Assembly (NCBI GenBank): GCA_026692885.1
Contig: JAPLNJ010000347.1
Location: 1-14,993, forward strand
Length of the DNA: 14,993 bases
Source: Planctomycetota bacterium
GTDB taxonomy: Bacteria > Planctomycetota > Planctomycetia > Pirellulales > Pirellulaceae
Direction of reading: 5' to 3'
The notes under the pieces were generated by a model. It was not told where the DNA came from, ran no database searches, and saw nothing but the letters and a program-made list of their open reading frames with translations. The translations under genes were made by a program, and so were the position numbers. Positions 10,705 to 14,993 of this stretch are shown piece by piece; position 1 is the stretch's first letter; each line of letters begins with the position of its first letter.

Positions 10705-12129
10705 ATGAACCAATCTCCTTCGCGCGGCGGCAACGCCGCGAAAACGGACAAACGCCGCGTCCTGGTCGCCGACGACGACCCCGTCACGCTTCGGATGCTG
10801 ACCCATGCCTTGAATTCCGCGGGGTACGAAACAGTCGCAGCCAAGGACGGACGCGAAGCGCTGCAGCTGATGAATGCGGATATCAGCGTGGCCTTATGCG
10901 ACTTGGAAATGCCTGGGGCCACGGGACTGGATTGCCTGCGTCACATCCGCGAGCACTATCGGGACACGCCCGTGATCATGGTCTCCGGTAAAGGCGGCAT
11001 CCAGGACGCGGTGGCCGCGATGAAGCAAGGGGCCCTGGACTACATTTCCAAGCCATTCGATCGGGACGAATTGATCGCTCGGGTGAATCAGGCCTGCTGG
11101 ACCGCGCAATTGGCCCGCGACAACCGCGGCTTGCGGGAAGCTGTCAATCTGGCCGCGACTTCCTGCGACTTTGTGGCCCGGACTCCGGTCGCCGCGCAAC
11201 TGCTGCGTCAGGTGGCCAAGGTTGCGACGTTGGATTCTACGGTCCTGATGACCGGCGAGAGCGGCACGGGCAAGACCACCGTAGCTCGGCTGATCCATCA
11301 ATCGGGGCCGCGTGCCGCCGGACCGTTTGTGACCGTCAACTGCGCCTCGCTGCCGCGCGACCTGGTCGAGGCCGAGCTATTCGGCCACGCCAAAGGCGCT
11401 TTCACGGGTGCTGTCAATGATCGGCCCGGCCGAGCGGAGATTGCGGATGGCGGCACCTTGTTCCTGGACGAGATCGGCGACCTGCCGCTGGAGCTCCAGC
11501 CCAAGCTGTTGACGTTCCTGCAGGATCGCACGTTTCAGCGAATTGGAAGCAACAAAGTCTACACCGTCGACGTGCGGCTGATTGCCGCCACGCATCAGGA
11601 TCTGGCGGCGATGTGCCAGGAGCGGCGTTTCCGCGAGGACCTCTACTTCCGCTTGAACGTCATCGCCCTGCACATGCCGGCGCTCCGCGATCGGACGGAT
11701 GACATTCCCGAACTGGCCCAGCAGATCTTGAACCGGATCTTCCGCCGCCGTGGCCAGCCACCCTTGGTCTGCGATCCGGCCGCCTTGGAGGCCTTATTGC
11801 GGCACCCCTGGCGCGGTAATGTCCGCGAATTGGAGAATATCCTAGAACGGGCTTCGGCCTTCTGCGAAGGCGAGGTGATCCGCGTGGAAGACCTGTTGTT
11901 TCCGTCCAGCCGCCCCAGCGGTTCCAGCCCTGCTGCACCGCCTCCGCCCCCGACGTTGGCCGGGAAGACGTTGGACGAATTGGAGCAACAGGCCATTCTC
12001 GACACGCTGGGTGCCTGCGGGGGTAACAAAGCGGAAGCTGCGCGCCGCCTGGGGATCAGCGAAAAAAGCATCTACAACAAGATGAAACGCTTCGACTTGC
12101 GTCCCGATGAAAATCCTGCCCGCGGTTGA
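10705..12129 (+). CDS. NtrC-family sigma-54-dependent response regulator
   Basis: Phosphorylation-controlled enhancer-binding protein of 474 residues that opens sigma-54 promoters by ATP hydrolysis. Its receiver (about 17-130) has the acidic cluster VADDD near 21-25, acceptor Asp66 in CDLEMPG and Lys in ISKPFD. The AAA+ domain (about 160-395) has Walker A GESGTGKT (184-191), the sigma-54 contact loop GAFTGA (231-236), Walker B LFLDEIG (Asp255, Glu256) and the [12 protein letters not shown] segment. A Pro-rich linker leads to a C-terminal Fis-type HTH (about 440-462, [23 protein letters not shown] in part). All key residues for a working activator are present. GGGAG lies 10 nt before the ATG. 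No cognate single kinase is adjacent; the two Hpt-ended hybrid kinases nearby are plausible phosphate donors. Targets are unknown, but a sigma-54-like site lies at 1576. Family confidence is very high; the partner assignment is inference. Confidence 0.97.
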   Translation: MNQSPSRGGNAAKTDKRRVLVADDDPVTLRMLTHALNSAGYETVAAKDGREALQLMNADISVALCDLEMPGATGLDCLRHIREHYRDTPVIMVSGKGGIQDAVAAMKQGALDYISKPFDRDELIARVNQACWTAQLARDNRGLREAVNLAATSCDFVARTPVAAQLLRQVAKVATLDSTVLMTGESGTGKTTVARLIHQSGPRAAGPFVTVNCASLPRDLVEAELFGHAKGAFTGAVNDRPGRAEIADGGTLFLDEIGDLPLELQPKLLTFLQDRTFQRIGSNKVYTVDVRLIAATHQDLAAMCQERRFREDLYFRLNVIALHMPALRDRTDDIPELAQQILNRIFRRRGQPPLVCDPAALEALLRHPWRGNVRELENILERASAFCEGEVIRVEDLLFPSSRPSGSSPAAPPPPPTLAGKTLDELEQQAILDTLGACGGNKAEAARRLGISEKSIYNKMKRFDLRPDENPARG

Positions 12130-12149
12130 GGGCGACTGCCAGGCCTTCG

Positions 12150-12210
12150 TCGTAACCCGACGCGTTAGCGAGGAAACGCCGCTCTTCCTCGCTGACGCGT
12201 CGGGTTACGA
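12150..12210. repeat. 25-bp-arm hairpin repeat between convergent genes
   Basis: The arms 12150-12174 and 12186-12210 (left begins TCGTAACCCGACGCGTTAGC) pair over 25 bp with one G-U wobble, around an 11-nt loop. The element sits in the 111-bp gap between the 3' ends of the sigma-54 activator and the export gene, so it could stop transcription from both sides, although no T-run follows. From memory, this sequence is a widespread intergenic repeat in planctomycetes; a related copy lies at 10291-10380 in this window. Confidence 0.85.
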
Positions 12211-12240
12211 TGCGCAACCTGATGATCAAGGGCGGCTGCC

Positions 12241-13569
12241 TCAGTTCTTGAACAGCTGTTGGATGCCGTAGGTGAAGAAGGTAAACAGGCCGAAGTTTTC
12301 CGTTTCCTCCAGCGTCGTATGACGCAAAATCAACGTGTCGCCGGCTTGCACTAGCAGACGCTCCTGGGGATCGGTGACGGCTCGATTCAGATCCACTCCG
12401 ATCGTGATCTGGTCGCCGCGCGCCGCCCGGCGGATGATGTACAGGCTGGTCGGCGTGGCCCCGCCCATCCCGCCCATCAGACTGCCGCCGATATTCGTTT
12501 CCAAGCCTCGGCCCGATACGGCGATGGCAGCGAGCACATCCAGGTCGTAATCGCGCGGCAAGGGGAACTGGCCGGCCGGCAACAAGCCGCCGGTATAGAA
12601 CACCTCGGTTTCTCGGGACTCGACGCACACAATGTCCCCGTCCCGCAAGACGATGTCTGCGGGCTGGAAGCGGGGCGTTTCACCCGGCGGCAACCGCAGC
12701 GGAATGCGCAACACGGCAGCACTCTCGGGCGGCGTGGGGCAGGCACACGGATTCTGGGCGTGACGCGCGTAGAATTCACGGACAAACGCATCGTACGAGG
12801 CCCAGTCCTTCTCGGTGCTGCGCAGGATCTTGACTTCGTTCTTCGCATTCAGTCCCGGCAATCCACCGGTCTGCGCCAGGGCATGCAACAAGTCGTTCTC
12901 GTGAGCCGGCAGATTCAGGACAAAACCCCGTCCTTCCTGTGCCGAACCGGCCAGTACGCGTCCGCCCCGTCCGCCTGGCAACGCGGAATCCTGCATCCCG
13001 TCTTCACGCACGACAATCACGCGGGACGTCCGCTTGCGGACGAGCGTCACCGAAATCCGATCGAGGTCCGGCCGGAGGATTTTCCGCTCCTGTAGATAGA
13101 TTTCACCAATCCGCTCCTGCACTTTGGCCACCGTCAGACCTCGCACGGCGACCGGTGCGACCATCGGCAACGACAGCGTGCCGTCTTCGCGAACAGGAAC
13201 CGGGTAGCCAAATCCTGGCAGCAGATCACTGCCTTGCTCGGGCAAATGCACCGGCGGGACGGCGGCTTGGTTGCCGAGTACGCCTTCGATATAGATCCCT
13301 AACACATCGCCCGCTTCCAGGAGATACTCACGCGGCGGCAATTGGCGGAAACGGGCCAAGTCGACAGGCACCCAGTTTGCGCGGGGCTGGACAACAAACT
13401 CCGCCGGCACGCGACGCACGGGAATGCTGCTGATCGGGGACAGCACCGAGGTGCAACCGCACGACAGGCCCAACCAGAGTCCGAGCAGCACCGCCTGCCA
13501 CCCCACCCGAGCCAGCCGCGAGCGGCCGCTGGCTGACAAGTCTCCCTGGGTGGTGGCGAGGCTGGGCAT
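12241..13569 (-). CDS. Wza-like polysaccharide export protein (Poly_export/SLBB)
   Basis: Outer-membrane polysaccharide export (OPX) family protein, 442 residues, expected to form or gate the channel through which an exo- or capsular polysaccharide leaves the cell. An N-terminal hydrophobic stretch (about 22-37) ends in LSCGC; Cys37 or Cys39 could be lipidated, though the lipobox is imperfect. The Poly_export domain (about 80-180) includes YLLEAGDVLGIYIEG and VREDGTLSLPMV. A first SLBB-like domain spans about 183-250 (NDLLHALAQTGGLPGL), and a second about 323-400 (FYTGGLLPAGQFPLPRDYDL). A Gly/Met-rich loop (GGSLMGGMGG, 361-370) interrupts the second. The start has AGGAAG 10 nt upstream, inside the end of the preceding lipoprotein gene, whose stop is 3 bp away, so the two form an operon. 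No polymerase, flippase or Wzc kinase is in this window. The C-terminus lacks an obvious membrane helix, so the pore-forming part may differ from E. coli Wza. Confidence 0.9.
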   Translation of the reverse strand: MPSLATTQGDLSASGRSRLARVGWQAVLLGLWLGLSCGCTSVLSPISSIPVRRVPAEFVVQPRANWVPVDLARFRQLPPREYLLEAGDVLGIYIEGVLGNQAAVPPVHLPEQGSDLLPGFGYPVPVREDGTLSLPMVAPVAVRGLTVAKVQERIGEIYLQERKILRPDLDRISVTLVRKRTSRVIVVREDGMQDSALPGGRGGRVLAGSAQEGRGFVLNLPAHENDLLHALAQTGGLPGLNAKNEVKILRSTEKDWASYDAFVREFYARHAQNPCACPTPPESAAVLRIPLRLPPGETPRFQPADIVLRDGDIVCVESRETEVFYTGGLLPAGQFPLPRDYDLDVLAAIAVSGRGLETNIGGSLMGGMGGATPTSLYIIRRAARGDQITIGVDLNRAVTDPQERLLVQAGDTLILRHTTLEETENFGLFTFFTYGIQQLFKN

Positions 13570-13572
13570 GGC

Positions 13573-14304
13573 TCAGGGTCTTCCTGAAGGGACGAGAGCT
13601 TTCCGATCCGACGTAGGCGAGGTGTCCGGAGTGAACTGCGGACGGCTGTCGGGACGGGAAGGTGTCTCGGCAGGAGTTGGCGGCGGAAGCTTCGACGTCG
13701 TCGAGCCCGCAGTATCGCCGGGCGTCTCGACGGGTGCTGGCTGGGCGGGTGCCGTCTCGACAGTCTCCCCGAATGAGTCCGTACGGCCCTGGATCGACGC
13801 CGAGCTTGGCACACGCTGTTTGACTCCCGCGCCGTACTCCGCGGCAGCCAGGACTCCATAGGGATAGCCGGTGAACCAGGCCGCGATGCGCCGCTGGCCC
13901 TCCGGACGCTCGAATCGATAGTTCCAATACCGGCGCGGCGGCAGCGTCGGCGGACAGCCATCTCCGCCGCGGGCCACCGCGACATAGCCTTGGCGAAAGC
14001 CGGCGCCGAAGTCCATCAGGCGGGGTTCGTCCACATGCTCTCTTTTCTTGACGTACCAAGCGTGGTGGGCGTGCAGGCAACTGGTTATGCCCGTCATCCA
14101 GCGATCCAATTGATCGTTGTAGGCGACTTCATCGTGCAGACTCCGTACCGTCGCGCAACCACTGCCGGCGCAAATACTGCTGAGCAGCAGCGCCAGCCAC
14201 AGCCACCTTGTGACGCCGTAGAAAGCCAACCAGCCTGGCGCGCGGTTGGAGACAGTCGCGTTCGAACGACGAACAGTCCGCGTGTCCGGGAGCCACCGAC
14301 GCAT
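13573..14304 (-). CDS. Planctomycete-type lipoprotein of unknown function
   Basis: Predicted lipoprotein of 243 residues. A basic N-terminus (1-22) is followed by a hydrophobic helix (about 33-45) and a lipobox-like AGSGC with Cys50. The mature part has a conserved-looking core: YNDQLDRWM (62-70), MDFGAGFRQGYVAVARGGDGC (97-117 region), LPPRRYWNYRF (121-131) and EGQRRIAAWFTGYPYGVLAA (135-154 region). I recognise this combination from planctomycete hypothetical proteins but know no function. From about 165 it turns into a Pro/Thr/Ser-rich, probably disordered tail. It is first in an operon, 3 bp before the Wza-like export gene, which points to a role in the cell envelope or polysaccharide export. 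No strong ribosome binding site precedes the ATG at 14304, so the true start could be a little further in, since the pre-helix region is long for a signal peptide. Confidence 0.85.
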   Translation of the reverse strand: MRRWLPDTRTVRRSNATVSNRAPGWLAFYGVTRWLWLALLLSSICAGSGCATVRSLHDEVAYNDQLDRWMTGITSCLHAHHAWYVKKREHVDEPRLMDFGAGFRQGYVAVARGGDGCPPTLPPRRYWNYRFERPEGQRRIAAWFTGYPYGVLAAAEYGAGVKQRVPSSASIQGRTDSFGETVETAPAQPAPVETPGDTAGSTTSKLPPPTPAETPSRPDSRPQFTPDTSPTSDRKALVPSGRP

Positions 14305-14396
14305 GATTCGCCGAGCCTAAAGGAAGAAGAGATAATCCGGGGCTAGAGAGGGGCACAGATACCAAATTCAGCCCGTTGGCGGTAGAGCAGTTCGGC

Positions 14397-14556
14397 GCGC
14401 CCGACGAACGAGGGCGCAGGAATGGGTTTGCAGAAGACCGGCAAAAGTACGAGAAAAAGTCGTAGCCGAATTCGTGAGAATTCGGGCCGCTCGCTCGCGA
14501 AACGTCGGAAGTCTCACGACTTCCGCTACGAACCCGTTCCTGCGCCCGACGAACGA
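14397..14556. repeat. Composite nested palindrome with flanking 15-bp direct repeats
   Basis: Outer arms 14412-14428 and 14531-14547 pair over 17 bp with one wobble. Inside, CGTAGC (14461-14466) pairs with GCTACG (14525-14530) around two hairpins: CCGAATTC-GTGA-GAATTCGG (14466-14485) and CGGAAGTC-TCAC-GACTTCCG (14506-14525). The two 4-nt loops are reverse complements of each other, so the hairpins look like inverted units of one repeat, as in a BIME. The direct repeat GCGCCCGACGAACGA lies at 14397-14411 and 14542-14556; its right copy overlaps the last 6 bp of the outer arm. Confidence 0.75.
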
Positions 14557-14651
14557 TGCGTGTGGGAGGCCTTGATCGTAAGGTTGCGCACTGCTGTCAG
14601 TGACAACTTCCTGATGTTTGGTATTTGCCGCGTAGCGGCTGCCGATCGTAG

Positions 14652-14671
14652 CCGTGGGTTTTAACCCACGG
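14652..14671. repeat. Short hairpin CCGTGGGTT-TT-AACCCACGG
   Basis: A perfect 9-bp stem with a 2-nt loop. The GTGGGTTTTAACCCAC core is, from memory, a common intergenic repeat in planctomycetes. No gene ends nearby that it could terminate within the window. Confidence 0.6.
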
Positions 14672-14796
14672 AGGTCCATCGCAAGAATCCGAACAAGTCG
14701 CGTAGCGACGGCTGAAGATACACCCTCGGGCTGGGCCGCGCAAAATTGGGGAGTCGGGCGTCAAACGGATGGTCCTGTTTTTGTTCCGCCCCCATC

Positions 14797-14968
14797 CGGG
14801 CTTGCCCCGGTGGAGCGAGGTTTCTGGACCACGCCACGGGTCCGCAACCGCCTCACTTCTTCCGCCGCATTCCGCCCGCCGCCGGAGGCGGCGGGATGCG
14901 GCGGAAGACAGTACGGCTGGCGCCTGCCGACGTAGTGTACGAAACCCAATTCCACCGGGGCAAACCCG
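14797..14968. repeat. 172-bp foldback with GC-rich inner hairpin
   Basis: Outer arms 14797-14824 and 14941-14968 match as inverted repeats at 23 of 28 positions, with 17 of the outermost 18 identical (CGGGCTTGCCCCGGTGGA against its complement). At the centre a long hairpin pairs 14859-14870 with 14896-14907 over 12 bp, then 14875-14883 with 14887-14895 over 9 bp around a GGA loop, leaving a 4-nt bulge on the left side. The form fits a non-autonomous mobile repeat. Confidence 0.75.
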
Positions 14969-14993
14969 AATGGTACGAGGTTAAACGTAAGTC

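Larger units (their letters stand above)
14305..14993. other. Gene-free, repeat-rich region upstream of the export operon
   Basis: These 689 bp have no believable gene. They contain two composite palindromes (14397-14556 and 14797-14968) and a simple hairpin (14652-14671). The promoter of the lipoprotein/export operon should lie near 14305-14400 on the minus strand, but no clear site was found. The right end of the window cuts the region, so a gene may start just outside. Confidence 0.65.

Noticed and set aside
12056..12628. 190-codon minus-strand frame over the 12150 hairpin
   Set aside because: It overlaps the export gene in another frame, and its RVSEEERRF...ANASGYD segment is just the repeat arms translated.
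14422..14664. Small 80-codon frame on the plus strand
   Set aside because: Much of it is a translation of the palindromic element (RIRENSG and KRRKSHDFRY come from the hairpins). Such peptides are typical false gene calls over planctomycete repeats.

Overview
The window looks like chromosomal DNA of a GC-rich planctomycete (Planctomycetota, probably Pirellulales-like). The reasons are the large hybrid sensor kinases with GC-rich codon use, a lipoprotein of a type I associate with planctomycetes (GFRxGY and LPPRxYW motifs) beside a Wza-like export protein, and gene-free stretches packed with short palindromic repeats of the kind common in planctomycete genomes. The taxonomic call rests on recognition of these features, not on a search.

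Layout. (1) 53-994 (-): an NAD(P)-dependent short-chain dehydrogenase whose stop codon runs into a heptanucleotide repeat. (2) 995-1825: 831 bp without a gene, holding a cluster of hairpins, a 15-bp palindrome, a 16-bp-period direct repeat and a sigma-54-like -24/-12 sequence. (3) 1826-6439 (+): a 1537-residue membrane hybrid histidine kinase with two extracytoplasmic sensor regions, two PAS domains, HisKA/HATPase, two receivers and a short Hpt. (4) 6453-9557 (-): a soluble 1034-residue four-PAS hybrid kinase with one receiver and a full Hpt, tail to tail with the first kinase across 13 bp. (5) 9542-10150 (-): an isochorismatase-family cysteine hydrolase whose 3' end overlaps the start of the second kinase by 16 bp. 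(6) 10151-10704: 554 bp without a gene, containing a diverged copy of the repeat found at 12150-12210 and a perfect 30-bp-arm inverted repeat. (7) 10705-12129 (+): an NtrC-family sigma-54 activator with receiver, AAA+ and Fis-type HTH. (8) 12150-12210: a 25-bp-arm hairpin between convergent genes. (9) 13573-14304 and 12241-13569 (-): an operon of a lipoprotein and a Wza-like (Poly_export/SLBB) outer-membrane export protein, 3 bp apart. (10) 14305-14993: no gene, but two composite palindromes with nested hairpins.

How it may work together. The core (1826-12129) reads as a signalling island: two multi-sensor phosphorelay kinases, each ending in an Hpt, a hydrolase made from the same message as one of them, and a sigma-54 activator with a receiver that could take the phosphate. 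A candidate sigma-54 promoter lies upstream of the first kinase, so feedback is possible. The neighbouring polysaccharide-export operon could be an output, but no clear -24/-12 site was seen in front of it. The wiring is inference. The individual domain calls are strong.
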